Assembly: GCF_900465315.1 (NCBI RefSeq) | Contig: NZ_UBIX01000013.1 | Reading direction: 5' to 3' (one strand) | DNA from: Asaia bogorensis_B | GTDB taxonomy: Bacteria > Pseudomonadota > Alphaproteobacteria > Acetobacterales > Acetobacteraceae | Length of the DNA: 64,000 nucleotides | In this document: in pieces, positions 7,171 to 15,820 of the stretch | How positions within the stretch are numbered: the stretch's first letter is position 1 | Layout of the letters: every line of letters begins with the position of its first letter | Translations under genes and position numbers: made by a program | The notes under the pieces: generated by a model | The model's database searches: none | The model's input: only the letters and a program-made list of their open reading frames with translations | Told to the model about the DNA's origin: nothing

Positions 7171-9111
7171 ATGGCACGCGCTTACCTATCTCTCGATAAA
7201 ACCGAGCTTGATGCGGCGTCCGACGAGGCATTGCTTGGTCGGCTGGCATCGGAATTGCCGTTCAGCGTTGAGCAGACACAACGCGGAGCTTGGGTCTATC
7301 AAATCGGACATCTCCGGAGATTGCTTCAGGCGTTTCCGAAGGCCCACGCCTTTATGGAATTTCTCATCCCTCGGATGGGGCGGCGGGCCGATTTGGTTTT
7401 GTTGCTCCATGGCATCGTATTCGTGATCGAATATAAGATCGGCGCGAAATATCTAAGCCGCGGGGATCTTGATCAAGTTTACGGCTACGCGCTGGATCTT
7501 AAAAACTTTCATGAAACGAGCCATACTCTCCCCGTCATTCCCATTGCGGTAGCAACATCGTGGCAAGCACCCTCGACACCTGAGTATCGGTTCGATGATG
7601 ACGGCCTGATGAAACCCATCGCGTTAGGCGAGAATGATCTCGAACGGGCTATCCAAGAAATCTCCCACCGAGACACGACCCCTGCTATCGACCCATTGAG
7701 ATGGGAAGCCGGTCGCTATCAGCCGACACCGACGATTATCGAAGCCGCGCAGGCGCTATATCATGGTCATTCGGTCCACAGCATATCGCGTTCGGAAGCC
7801 GGCGCGGAGAACCTGACGCAGACTGCTCAATACGTTGCGCGTGTGATCGAAAACGCGAAGCGCGAGCATCGCAAAATGATCTGTTTCATCACGGGGGTAC
7901 CAGGATCAGGCAAGACATTGGCCGGTCTTAACCTAGCCACCGATCGTCAACGCGCTCATGCTGAGGAACATGCCGTGTTCCTGTCGGGCAACGGCCCATT
8001 AGTCGAGGTGTTACGGGAAGCCCTGACGGTTGACGCAGTGAAAGCGGCGAAAGAAAAAAACAAGGACAGCAGCAAAGTCCGGGAGCGCCGCCGCGCTGAG
8101 GCCTTCATTCAGAACATCCATCACTTCCGCGACGAGGCCTTGAATTGTGTTTCACCGCCTGCCGAAAAGGTTGTTGTGTTTGATGAGGCGCAGCGCGCCT
8201 GGGACCTTGAGCAAACATCGAAATTCATGCAGCAGAAACGAGGGCAGCCGGGGTTCTCAATGTCAGAGCCTGCGTTCCTCCTTTCGGTCATGGATCGCCA
8301 TCCAGATTGGTGCGTAGTGGTTTGCCTCGTTGGTAGCGGGCAAGAGATCAATACGGGCGAGGCAGGCATCGATGAGTGGCTGCGCGCGCTCGAGAGGACC
8401 TTCTCCAATTGGCAGGTCCATCTCTCCCCAGAACTCACCCATGAAAGCGTATTGCATGATCGGGTTCTGGCGGCTCCTTTGCATTTATCGACGTCTATCC
8501 GATCCTTCCGCGCTGAGCGGCTATCAGAGTTCATATCGTATGTCGTCGCCGGGGAGGCGGCGCGTGCACGGCAGGTGAGACAAGGGCTTACTCGTTTTCC
8601 GCTTTTGGTGACCCGTGATTTAGAGGCTGCGCGGCGTTGGCTCCGCGCTAAGCGACGAGGGCAGGAGCGAAGCGGTTTGCTGGCGTCGTCAAACGCTGTG
8701 AGACTTCGGCCCTGTGGGCTATTTGTAAAAGCAAAGATTGAGCCGCAACATTGGTTTCTTGGGCCGCATGACGATGTCCGATCTTCAGATGCGCTCGAGG
8801 ACGTGGGCACAGAATTTGAGACCCAAGGGCTAGAGCTGGATTGGACTTGCGTTTGCTGGGACCTCAATTATCGCCGGGAAGGCCACGCATGGACGAGCTT
8901 CCAGTTCAAAGGGACTCGTTGGCAGCGGGTTAATGATTCTGCGAGACAGCGCTACGTGGCGAATGCCTATCGGGTTCTCCTCACCAGAGCACGTCAAGGC
9001 ATGATCGTCTTTGTTCCTAAAGGGTCCCCAGAGGATGTCACCAGGCCGGAGCACGCCTATGACGAGGTCTACGAATTTTTGCTTGGCTGTGGATTTGATC
9101 CGTACTCCTGA
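7171..9111 (+). CDS. DUF2075 helicase with PD-(D/E)XK-like N-terminus
   Basis: 646-residue protein of the DUF2075 (Schlafen group 3-type DNA/RNA helicase) family. Residues 60-130 carry a nuclease-like pattern: Asp74 in RRADLVLLL, Glu87 and Lys89 in FVIEYK, then Gln102 in DLDQVYGYALDL, matching D-(E/Q)xK-Q of the PD-(D/E)XK fold. The P-loop NTPase follows with Walker A GVPGSGKT (242-249), a DEAQ box (338-341), VGSGQEIN (about 388-394) and a C-terminal RVLLTRARQGMIVFVP as in superfamily 1 motif VI. The ATG at 7171 gives an N-terminus (MARAYLSL) like family members; a TTG at 7081 would add 30 residues. It stands alone between the guaA terminator and an unrelated gene, suggesting acquired cargo, possibly anti-phage. 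Function is inferred. Confidence 0.85.
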   Translation: MARAYLSLDKTELDAASDEALLGRLASELPFSVEQTQRGAWVYQIGHLRRLLQAFPKAHAFMEFLIPRMGRRADLVLLLHGIVFVIEYKIGAKYLSRGDLDQVYGYALDLKNFHETSHTLPVIPIAVATSWQAPSTPEYRFDDDGLMKPIALGENDLERAIQEISHRDTTPAIDPLRWEAGRYQPTPTIIEAAQALYHGHSVHSISRSEAGAENLTQTAQYVARVIENAKREHRKMICFITGVPGSGKTLAGLNLATDRQRAHAEEHAVFLSGNGPLVEVLREALTVDAVKAAKEKNKDSSKVRERRRAEAFIQNIHHFRDEALNCVSPPAEKVVVFDEAQRAWDLEQTSKFMQQKRGQPGFSMSEPAFLLSVMDRHPDWCVVVCLVGSGQEINTGEAGIDEWLRALERTFSNWQVHLSPELTHESVLHDRVLAAPLHLSTSIRSFRAERLSEFISYVVAGEAARARQVRQGLTRFPLLVTRDLEAARRWLRAKRRGQERSGLLASSNAVRLRPCGLFVKAKIEPQHWFLGPHDDVRSSDALEDVGTEFETQGLELDWTCVCWDLNYRREGHAWTSFQFKGTRWQRVNDSARQRYVANAYRVLLTRARQGMIVFVPKGSPEDVTRPEHAYDEVYEFLLGCGFDPYS

Positions 9112-9229
9112 GGGGCGAAAAGAAGGCGATCATCGGCTTTGCGATAATGTCGAACGCTACCGGTAAGCGCCGCCATCCATGGTATGATACTGCCCAGATT
9201 TGGGTATAGACATTTACGAGGAGGGGTAA

Positions 9230-9592
9230 TTGGAGCAAAGGGTGACTATCTATGGAATCACGACTTGTGACACTGTGCGCAAGGCGCGGCGCTGGCTGGA
9301 TGCCGAGGGTGTTGCCTATCGCTACCATGATCTGCGCAAGGATGGGCTGAGCGCTGAGGAACTGGCGTCTTGGGTTGGCGCTGTCGGGTGGGAGAAACTG
9401 CTCAATAAATCGGGGATGACATTCCGCAAGCTGCCTGAGGCGGACAAGCAGATCAGCACGGAAGCTCTGGCTATGGCGCTGATGCTCGCGCATCCAACCG
9501 TTATCAAGCGCCCTGTTCTGGTGCGTGACGGAGCGGTGACGCTTGGGTTCAAGCTTGAGCTCTATGCGGCAGTTTTTGCGCCCACGCCCTGA
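9230..9592 (+). CDS. ArsC/Spx-family thioredoxin-fold protein (YffB-like)
   Basis: 120-residue protein of the ArsC/Spx/YffB group. It starts IYGITTCDT with a single active-type cysteine (Cys13), followed by KARRWLDAEGVAYRYHDLRKDGL, as in YffB, and the RPVLV segment with the cis-proline. True arsenate reductases carry an Arg triad and sit in ars operons; neither is seen, so a glutathione-dependent thiol reductase of unknown substrate is more likely. TTG at 9230 has a strong gaggagggg ribosome-binding site five bases upstream; a GTG at 9242 is the alternative. Confidence 0.88.
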   Translation: MEQRVTIYGITTCDTVRKARRWLDAEGVAYRYHDLRKDGLSAEELASWVGAVGWEKLLNKSGMTFRKLPEADKQISTEALAMALMLAHPTVIKRPVLVRDGAVTLGFKLELYAAVFAPTP

Positions 9593-9619
9593 GGGGGAAG
9601 CGGATAGGGAGGGCGAAAC

Positions 9620-10192
9620 TCAGCCCTCCAGCTCGCTGTCCCAGTACAGATAGTCACGCCAGCTTTCATGTAGGTAGTTTGGCGGAAAGCTACGGCCATT
9701 CTCCTGCAGGCGCCGTGTCGAGGGCTGCACAGGCCTGACGCGCGGGTGCATGCCGATCTCGGCAGGGAGTTTTGAACCCTTGATCAGATTGCACGGGCTG
9801 CACGCCGTTACGACGTTTTCCCAGGTGGTGCGGCCGCCTTTGGCACGAGGGATAACGTGATCAAAGGTCAGCTCATGCGTGGGTAATCGGTCGTGGCAGT
9901 ACTGGCAGGAGAAGTTGTCACGCAGGAAAACGTTGAACCGCGTAAAAGCCGGTCGTCGCGCTGTGGGAATATACTCCTTCAGCGCAATAACGCTGGGCAC
10001 GCGCATGACGCAGCTCGGCGAATGGACCTCGATATCGTCGTATTCACTCAGGACCGAAACCCGGTCGAGAAACACCGCCTTGACGCTTTCCTGCCAGGAC
10101 CATAGCGATAGCGGGAAGTATGAAAGCGGACGAAAATCCGCATTCAGAACAAGGGCGGGGAAATGCTGGGCGCTGGCAAGCATCGATCGCAT
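9620..10192 (-). CDS. HNH endonuclease family protein
   Basis: 190 residues. A zinc-ribbon HNH motif lies in the middle: Cys96 and Cys99 (SCQYC), Asp111-His112 (FDHVIPRAKGG), Asn126, then Cys131 and Cys134 with Asn135 (ACSPCN). This 180-190-residue architecture is widespread and conserved in Alphaproteobacteria as a solitary chromosomal gene of unknown role. It converges on the ArsC-like gene with 27 bases between; a GGAGGGC/GCCCTCC hairpin (9608-9629) spans both gene ends but lacks a T-tract. No intron, intein or restriction partner is nearby. Confidence 0.88.
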   Translation of the reverse strand: MRSMLASAQHFPALVLNADFRPLSYFPLSLWSWQESVKAVFLDRVSVLSEYDDIEVHSPSCVMRVPSVIALKEYIPTARRPAFTRFNVFLRDNFSCQYCHDRLPTHELTFDHVIPRAKGGRTTWENVVTACSPCNLIKGSKLPAEIGMHPRVRPVQPSTRRLQENGRSFPPNYLHESWRDYLYWDSELEG

Positions 10193-10321
10193 CCTCTTTT
10201 ACAGGGCGGCACGATCGGATTATCTCAAGCGCGACGGGAAACCAGCGCCTATAGATACGCGCCGTCTGTCTTATGGATCTGACTATTTCAGTTTTCCGTG
10301 AGCAGGGCAAGCGAAGGTTTG

Positions 10322-11179
10322 ATGACAGGATTTCGCACACGTTTCGCACCGAGCCCGACGGGTTTTCTGCATCTGGGTCACGTTGCCTCGGCTTGTCATG
10401 CGCGGGATATGGCTGGGCATGACGGAACATTCCTGATCCGCATCGAGGATATCGACCCGCAGCGCTGCCTGCCTGCCTACACGCAGGCACTCTTGGACGA
10501 TCTTCTGTGGCTGGGGTTCGAAAGCGCGGAGCCTGTCATATGCCAGTCAGCCCATCTGCCTTACTACCGGTCCATGCTGGATAGATTGCGCGAACAGGGG
10601 CTGGTTTACGCCTGCACCTGCTCAAGGGCCGGAATGCAGGCAGGTGCGGCAGGCATCGCGCCGGATGGGAGCGCCGTCTATGGCGGTCATTGCCGTGGTC
10701 GTTATGGCCAGATTGTGCCGGACCAGCCGCATGTGTGGCGTCTCGATATGGACGCAGCATTGAAGCGGCTCGGGTGTATCCCCTCCTGGCAGGAAGGCGC
10801 GCAACGCATTGAGGGGCGGGCGCAGGATTTCGGGGATGTGGTGTTGGGACGGCGTGATAATGGCGTTTCATACCATCTGTGCGTCACATGCGACGATGCC
10901 CGTCAGGGCATTAACTGCGTCACACGAGGAGCGGATCTTTACGAGGCAACCTCGGTGCACCGTGTATTGCAGGAACTGCTTGGTTTTGCGGCCCCGCTTT
11001 ACGCTCATCACGGGCTGATCTGCGATGAGACCGGGCGCAAGCTGTCCAAGCGGGATGGTGCCGAGAGCCTGCGTGCCCTGCGGGAAAAGGGGATGAGCGC
11101 GGCTGCCATTATTGCTCTGGCGCACTCATCCATTGCCCGGACGCCCTTTAACGGTGGGGCGGATTACTCCGGCGGGTAG
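10322..11179 (+). CDS. gluQ: glutamyl-Q tRNA(Asp) synthetase
   Basis: Paralogue of the GluRS catalytic core that attaches glutamate to queuosine at position 34 of tRNA-Asp. 285 residues, with RFAPSPTGFLHLGH (HIGH motif), a Zn site starting ACTCSR with a later Tyr and Cys, and KLSKRDG in place of KMSKS. It lacks the anticodon-binding domain of GluRS, as expected. The ATG at 10322 follows gcgaagg; a GTG at 10298 is possible. Its last 16 bases overlap the convergent lptM gene. Confidence 0.93.
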   Translation: MTGFRTRFAPSPTGFLHLGHVASACHARDMAGHDGTFLIRIEDIDPQRCLPAYTQALLDDLLWLGFESAEPVICQSAHLPYYRSMLDRLREQGLVYACTCSRAGMQAGAAGIAPDGSAVYGGHCRGRYGQIVPDQPHVWRLDMDAALKRLGCIPSWQEGAQRIEGRAQDFGDVVLGRRDNGVSYHLCVTCDDARQGINCVTRGADLYEATSVHRVLQELLGFAAPLYAHHGLICDETGRKLSKRDGAESLRALREKGMSAAAIIALAHSSIARTPFNGGADYSGG

Positions 11180-11301
11180 TTATGCGGGTAGGTGATCTTG
11201 CTGGCCGGGCCGGGGGCGTGGGGCGCGCCCTTCTTCCCGCAGCCGGTGAGCATGAGCGCGCCTGCCAAGGCCAGGCCGAGAATTCGGGTCGTGCGGGTCA
11301 T
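11164..11301 (-). CDS. lptM: LptM (YifL-type) small lipoprotein
   Basis: 45-residue lipoprotein. The signal peptide runs from MTRTTRI through a hydrophobic stretch to lipobox LTGC (Cys21), followed directly by GKKGA, the signature of LptM/YifL, then a Pro-rich tail PHNYPPE. LptM helps LptD mature in the outer-membrane LPS translocon. The start overlaps the argH stop by ATGA, so it is translationally coupled, and argH-lptM is a standard neighbourhood (usually with lysA next, which here is 9 kb away). The 3' end overlaps the convergent gluQ by 16 bases. Confidence 0.88.
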   Translation of the reverse strand: MTRTTRILGLALAGALMLTGCGKKGAPHAPGPASKITYPHNYPPE

Positions 11302-12758
11302 GCTGCGTTCTCCTCAAGGCGTGACAGCCAGAGTCCTGCTGCGCGGGCAACGTTCTCCGGCGCTGTGCCGCCCTCACTGGTGCGCGAGGCAAGTGAGGAC
11401 TCGACGGTCAATACATCGAAAATGCTGGCATCGATCTGCGGCTCGACACCCTGCATTTCCTCCAGCGTGAGATCAGCCAGATCGCAGCCCTTGGCTTCGG
11501 CCATGCCAACAAGCCGGCCCGTGACATGATGCGCCGTGCGGAAGGGCAGACGCGGCACGCGCACCAGCCAGTCCGCAAGGTCGGTTGCGGTCGCGAAACC
11601 GGCACCGGCGAGGGCGCGCATCTTGTCTGTGTTGGCGGTCATGTCGCGTATCATGCCATCCATGGCGGCAAGAGACAGGGTTGCGGCCTCGGTAGCATCG
11701 AATACCGGCTCCTTGTCTTCCTGCGTGTCCTTGGCATAGGCCAGAGGCAGGCCCTTCATCACCATCAGCAGGCCCATGAAATCACCCGTGATGCGCCCGA
11801 CCTTGGCGCGCACCAGCTCGGCGGCATCAGGGTTTTTCTTTTGCGGCATGATGGAGGAGCCGGTGGTGAAGCCGTCTGAAAGCCGTACGAAGCTGAACGG
11901 TGCCGAGCACCACAGCACCAGCTCTTCCGATAGGCGCGACAGATGCATGCCAAGCAGCGACAGAGCCGAAAGATATTCGAGGGCGAAATCGCGATCGGAC
12001 ACCGAATCGAGCGAGTTGGCCGTGGGGCGATCAAAGCCGAGCTGAGCAGCCGTGAAGCGCCGGTCGATCGGGAAGGACGTGCCTGCAAGCGCTGCAGAGC
12101 CGAGCGGACATTCGTTAAGACGTGCGCGGGCGTCGCGCAGGCGGTCGCGATCACGCGAAAGCATCTCGACATAGGCCAGCAGATGGTGCCCGAAAGTGAC
12201 AGGCTGGGCGACCTGCAGGTGGGTAAAGCCCGGCATGGCGTCAGCAGCATGTTCCAGTGCCCGTGTCGCCAGAGAGCGCATGAGCGCGGTGACCTGCCCG
12301 CTGATTCCGTCAATGGCGTCGCGCACCCATAGGCGGAAATCGGTGGCAACCTGGTCATTGCGCGAGCGCGCAGTATGCAGGCGCTTGCCAGCCTCGCCGA
12401 TACGATCGGACAAGCGTGCCTCGATATTCATGTGAATATCTTCAAGATCCTGCGAGAAAGGAAAATTCCCGGCTTCGATATCACGGGCAATGCCGTGAAG
12501 CCCGTCGCGGATCTCCTGTTCCTCGGCCGCCGTCAGCAGACCCACGCGGGCGAGCATGGCAGCGTGAGCCAGCGAGCCCCGAATATCCTGACGCCACAAC
12601 TTGCGATCGAAATCGATGGACGCATTGATGTCGGCCATGATGGCAGCCGGACCGGCCGCAAAGCGCCCGCCCCATTGCGGGTTGGCCAGACGTGCTTCGG
12701 TCTGGGTGGGAGTATCGCTCGATGGCTGGGGCTTGGTCTCGGTCACGGGGTTGTCCAT
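11298..12758 (-). CDS. argH: argininosuccinate lyase
   Basis: Cleaves argininosuccinate to arginine and fumarate, the last step of arginine synthesis. 486 residues, with an extra about 25-residue Pro/Thr-rich N-terminus before the conserved WGGRF. The fumarase/aspartase superfamily signature GSSIMPQKKNPD is present, as are TARSRNDQ and the FTHLQVAQP segment. It overlaps lptM by ATGA at its 3' end and is divergent from the amidohydrolase gene at 12819. Confidence 0.96.
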   Translation of the reverse strand: MDNPVTETKPQPSSDTPTQTEARLANPQWGGRFAAGPAAIMADINASIDFDRKLWRQDIRGSLAHAAMLARVGLLTAAEEQEIRDGLHGIARDIEAGNFPFSQDLEDIHMNIEARLSDRIGEAGKRLHTARSRNDQVATDFRLWVRDAIDGISGQVTALMRSLATRALEHAADAMPGFTHLQVAQPVTFGHHLLAYVEMLSRDRDRLRDARARLNECPLGSAALAGTSFPIDRRFTAAQLGFDRPTANSLDSVSDRDFALEYLSALSLLGMHLSRLSEELVLWCSAPFSFVRLSDGFTTGSSIMPQKKNPDAAELVRAKVGRITGDFMGLLMVMKGLPLAYAKDTQEDKEPVFDATEAATLSLAAMDGMIRDMTANTDKMRALAGAGFATATDLADWLVRVPRLPFRTAHHVTGRLVGMAEAKGCDLADLTLEEMQGVEPQIDASIFDVLTVESSLASRTSEGGTAPENVARAAGLWLSRLEENAA

Positions 12759-12818
12759 GGCATGGGGATTGTGGTCAAGGTGGGCTAACCTAGTCAGTCA
12801 GCAAGGTGCGCGCAATTC

Positions 12819-13592
12819 ATGAGCGAGCTTCCCCCTCTTCTCGGCCCTGAAGATCCGCTGCCCTACCGGGTAACGAAAGCCACAGGTGCATCGCCGTTCA
12901 TTCTTGTGAGCGACCACGCAGGGCGTGAGGTACCCAGAGCGCTGGGGCGTCTTGGGGTGGAGGAGACCGATTGGGGGCGACATATCGCCTGGGATATCGG
13001 TATCCACGGGGTTGGTGTGCAGTTGCAGGCGCTACTCGGCGCTGATCTGGTCGAGCAGGTCTATTCCCGTCTTGTGATCGACAGCAATCGCGCACCGGGT
13101 CATCCGACATCCATCCCGGCCGTGTCGGACCATACAACCATAGGCGCGAATGTGGCGCTTAGTGCCGCCTGTCGGGCGCGTCGTGAGCGCGAGATACTTC
13201 ACCCCTATCATGACCAGATCGCAGCACTGCTACGCCAGCGGCAAACGCCCGTGGCCCTGATCGCCCTGCATAGTTTCACGCCGCGCATGAACGGGAAGGA
13301 TCGTCCCTGGCATGTGGGGATTCTGCATCATCGGGATACGCGCTCGGCACGGATCATGCTCGATCTGCTGCGGCAGGAGGGGGATCTGTGCGTGGGGGAT
13401 AATGAACCCTATGTGCTGACCGCGACATCGGATTATACCGTGCCGTATCATGCAGAGCAGGGTGGTTTGCCCTATCTGGAGATAGAGATCCGTCAGGATC
13501 TGATTGAAAACGAGGCAGGACAGATATCTTGGGCACAGAGACTGGCGCGGCTGTTGCCGCTCTACTGGAACGCCATCTCGACGGCGCACTGA
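12819..13592 (+). CDS. N-formylglutamate amidohydrolase-family protein
   Basis: 257 residues of the N-formylglutamate amidohydrolase (FGase/HutG-like) family: ILVSDHAGREVPRALG with the metal-binding His, the WDIG segment, SRLVIDSNRAPG, a central LIALHSFTPRMNG, and PYHAEQGGLPYLEIEIRQDL near the end. In histidine degradation FGase releases formate from N-formylglutamate, but no hut genes are present here, so the substrate is open. The end of the gene overlaps the probable aroE start by 64 bases. Confidence 0.9.
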   Translation: MSELPPLLGPEDPLPYRVTKATGASPFILVSDHAGREVPRALGRLGVEETDWGRHIAWDIGIHGVGVQLQALLGADLVEQVYSRLVIDSNRAPGHPTSIPAVSDHTTIGANVALSAACRARREREILHPYHDQIAALLRQRQTPVALIALHSFTPRMNGKDRPWHVGILHHRDTRSARIMLDLLRQEGDLCVGDNEPYVLTATSDYTVPYHAEQGGLPYLEIEIRQDLIENEAGQISWAQRLARLLPLYWNAISTAH

Positions 13593-14461
13593 ACCTGGCA
13601 GAGGCGAAGGCTGAACTTGCGGCGCTTTTTCCGCACGGCCAGCCCATCCTGGCGGCTGTAACGGGATGGCCGCTCGCCTATACGCGCTCGCCCATCCTTC
13701 ATAATTACTGGTGCGCGGCTTACGGAATCGACGGTCTTTACCTGCGCCTGCCGCTGGCGCCGGAACGCTTCGAGGCCGGGGTACACGCCTTGCAGGCGCT
13801 TGGCTTTGCAGGCCTGAATGTCACGATCCCGCATAAGGAAGCCGCTTACAGTCTGGCTGGCAGGCACACGCATCAGGCCAGACGGGCAGGGGCCGTGAAC
13901 ACGCTGGTCTTTTCACCCGATGGCACCATCCTTGGCGATTGCACCGATGGCACGGGCTATCTGGACTCGCTCGATCAGGCAGGGATCACCCTGCCGCGCA
14001 AGACACTGGTGCTTGGCGCCGGAGGGGCCTCGCGGGCCGTTTGTGCGGCACTACTCGATGCGGGATGCGACCTGGCTATTGCCAATCGTACCCGCAACCG
14101 TGCCCAGTCGCTAATCGAGGCATTGGGGGGAGGTACCGTTCTAGAGTGGCAGGAATGGCCCGAAGCTCTCGCCTCTTTCGGGCTTCTCACCAACACCACG
14201 TCGCTGGGTATGGCTGGGCAGGAAACTCACGACTGGGCCGCAACACTTGCCTTGGCATCGTCCGATCTGGTCGTGTCCGATATCGTCTATATGCCGCTAG
14301 AGACGCCTCTTCTGGCTGCGGCGCGTGCTCGCGGACTCAAGGGGGTCGATGGGCTTGGCATGCTGATCAATCAGGCAAGGCCGGGTTTTGCTGCGTGGTT
14401 CGGTCACGAGCCGCAGGTGGACGATACGCTGCGGGCACGTCTGATCGAGACGATCGATTGA
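13529..14461 (+). CDS. aroE: shikimate dehydrogenase
   Basis: NADPH-dependent reduction of 3-dehydroshikimate in aromatic amino acid synthesis. Substrate domain: SPILHNYW, then NVTIPHKEAAY with the catalytic Lys; Rossmann domain: VLGAGGASRAVCAAL, NRTRNRAQSL, then NTTSLGM; and the C-terminal DGLGMLINQARPGFAAWFG. No ATG precedes the conserved core in frame. TTG at 13529, with gaggcagga upstream, gives 310 residues and a 64-base overlap with the preceding gene, so the first about 40 residues are less certain. Confidence 0.93.
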   Translation: MGTETGAAVAALLERHLDGALNLAEAKAELAALFPHGQPILAAVTGWPLAYTRSPILHNYWCAAYGIDGLYLRLPLAPERFEAGVHALQALGFAGLNVTIPHKEAAYSLAGRHTHQARRAGAVNTLVFSPDGTILGDCTDGTGYLDSLDQAGITLPRKTLVLGAGGASRAVCAALLDAGCDLAIANRTRNRAQSLIEALGGGTVLEWQEWPEALASFGLLTNTTSLGMAGQETHDWAATLALASSDLVVSDIVYMPLETPLLAAARARGLKGVDGLGMLINQARPGFAAWFGHEPQVDDTLRARLIETID

Positions 14462-14486
14462 GCAGGGCTGCGTCAGGGGTGCCGTA

Positions 14487-15146
14487 TTGAATTCGAAAGC
14501 GCGCATCGGGGTTGTTCGCCGTCGCAAGGACTGGTGGCCTCATCGTGCAGGCACCGTCGTGATCGGCCTGACGGGCGGCATGGGAGCAGGCAAGAGCACG
14601 GTCGCGCGATTTCTTCGCAGGGCTGGATGGCCGGTTTTCGATGCAGATCGCGCTGTCCATGCCCTTCAGGCAAAAAATGGTGCGGCTGTTCCGGCACTCG
14701 CCCGGCTCTGGCCTGAAACGGTGAAAGAAGGGGCGGTCGATCGCGCAGCCTTGCGCCAGACCGTCATCGGGCATCCGGAGCGCATTGCAGCCCTCGAGGC
14801 GATTATCCATCCGCTCGTTCGCAGGGCGAGGCAGGATTTCCTGCGGCAGATGCGCCGGCGCGGAATGCGGTTTTGTGTGCTGGATATTCCGCTTCTTTTT
14901 GAAACCGGAGCCGATCGTGACTGCGATCTGGTCGTTGTGGTGACGGCGCCGTTGCCCGTGCGTCTGCGCCGGATCATGCGCCGACGCTCAATGAGCGAGG
15001 CCCAGGCGCGTGCATTGCTGTCACGTCAGATGAGCGATAACGAACGCAATCGGCGCGCCGATCTGCTGTTGCGTAATGGCCTCTCGCGCGGCCATACCGC
15101 GCAGCAGATGAAACGCATGATGAGAACCCTGGAGAACGCAGCATGA
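14487..15146 (+). CDS. coaE: dephospho-CoA kinase
   Basis: Phosphorylates the ribose 3'-OH of dephospho-CoA, the last step of CoA synthesis. P-loop GGMGAGKST, FDADRAVHAL, and the lid/CoA region IHPLVR and LDIPLLFETG are all present. The start is unsure: TTG at 14487 gives 219 residues with a 24-residue basic leader, while GTG at 14559 begins directly before IGLTGG and is closer to the usual length. It heads a tight run with dnaQ, which begins inside the coaE stop (ATGA). Confidence 0.93.
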   Translation: MNSKARIGVVRRRKDWWPHRAGTVVIGLTGGMGAGKSTVARFLRRAGWPVFDADRAVHALQAKNGAAVPALARLWPETVKEGAVDRAALRQTVIGHPERIAALEAIIHPLVRRARQDFLRQMRRRGMRFCVLDIPLLFETGADRDCDLVVVVTAPLPVRLRRIMRRRSMSEAQARALLSRQMSDNERNRRADLLLRNGLSRGHTAQQMKRMMRTLENAA

Positions 15147-15820
15147 AAAGGTCCATCCTTTTCGATACGGAAACCACAGGGCTCGACCCGGCGACCGGCG
15201 ATCGCGTGATCGAAATCGCAGCGCTCGAACTGATTGACGATCTCCCGACCGGGGAGGCGTTCCATGTGCTGATCAACCCCGAGCGTGACGTGCCGCCCGA
15301 GGCCAGCCGTGTGCATGGCTTCACGCTTGATGACCTGCTCAATAAACCGAAATTTGCCGAAATTGTGGACGGGTTTCTGGCCTTCATCGGCAATGATGAG
15401 ATGATCGCCCACAACGCGCCCTTCGATTTTGGCTTCATCAATGCCGAACTCAAGGCATGCGGCGAGGCGCCCCTCGATCGTGCGCGTATGATCGATACAC
15501 TCGAGATGGCCAAGAAACGCTATCCCGGTCTGCCCAACTCGCTTGATGCGTTGTGTCGTCGTCATGACATCGATCTGTCAGCACGTACCACCCATAATGC
15601 GCTGCTCGACTGCAAGCTGCTTTCCGAGGTCTATCTGGAGTTGATGGGCGGTCGCCAGCGCGGGCTGGGTCTCGCGGTATCAGGGAGTGGCGGTGGAGTT
15701 GCCACCTATCGCGGCAACCCCGATCGCAGACCGCGCCCCATGTCCCCGCCGGATGAGGCGACGAAAGCGGCTCATGAAGCCTTCGTAGCGGGACTGAAAG
15801 AGCCGATCTGGCTGCAATGA
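15143..15820 (+). CDS. dnaQ: DNA polymerase III epsilon subunit (3'-5' exonuclease)
   Basis: Proofreading subunit of the replicative polymerase. 225 residues with the DEDDh exonuclease motifs: FDTETTG (Exo I), HNAPFDFGF (Exo II), and Exo III with His in TTHNALLDCKLL. A C-terminal tail (about residues 175-225, Gly/Pro-rich) would bind the alpha subunit. It overlaps coaE (ATGA) upstream and the GT9 gene downstream (ATGA), so the three are translationally coupled. coaE-dnaQ is a common alphaproteobacterial pair. Confidence 0.95.
   Translation: MKRSILFDTETTGLDPATGDRVIEIAALELIDDLPTGEAFHVLINPERDVPPEASRVHGFTLDDLLNKPKFAEIVDGFLAFIGNDEMIAHNAPFDFGFINAELKACGEAPLDRARMIDTLEMAKKRYPGLPNSLDALCRRHDIDLSARTTHNALLDCKLLSEVYLELMGGRQRGLGLAVSGSGGGVATYRGNPDRRPRPMSPPDEATKAAHEAFVAGLKEPIWLQ

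Noticed and set aside
6970..9230. Attachment-site repeats flanking the DUF2075 gene
   Set aside because: I looked for a second copy of the guaA 3' end after 9111 and saw none, so an island boundary cannot be drawn.
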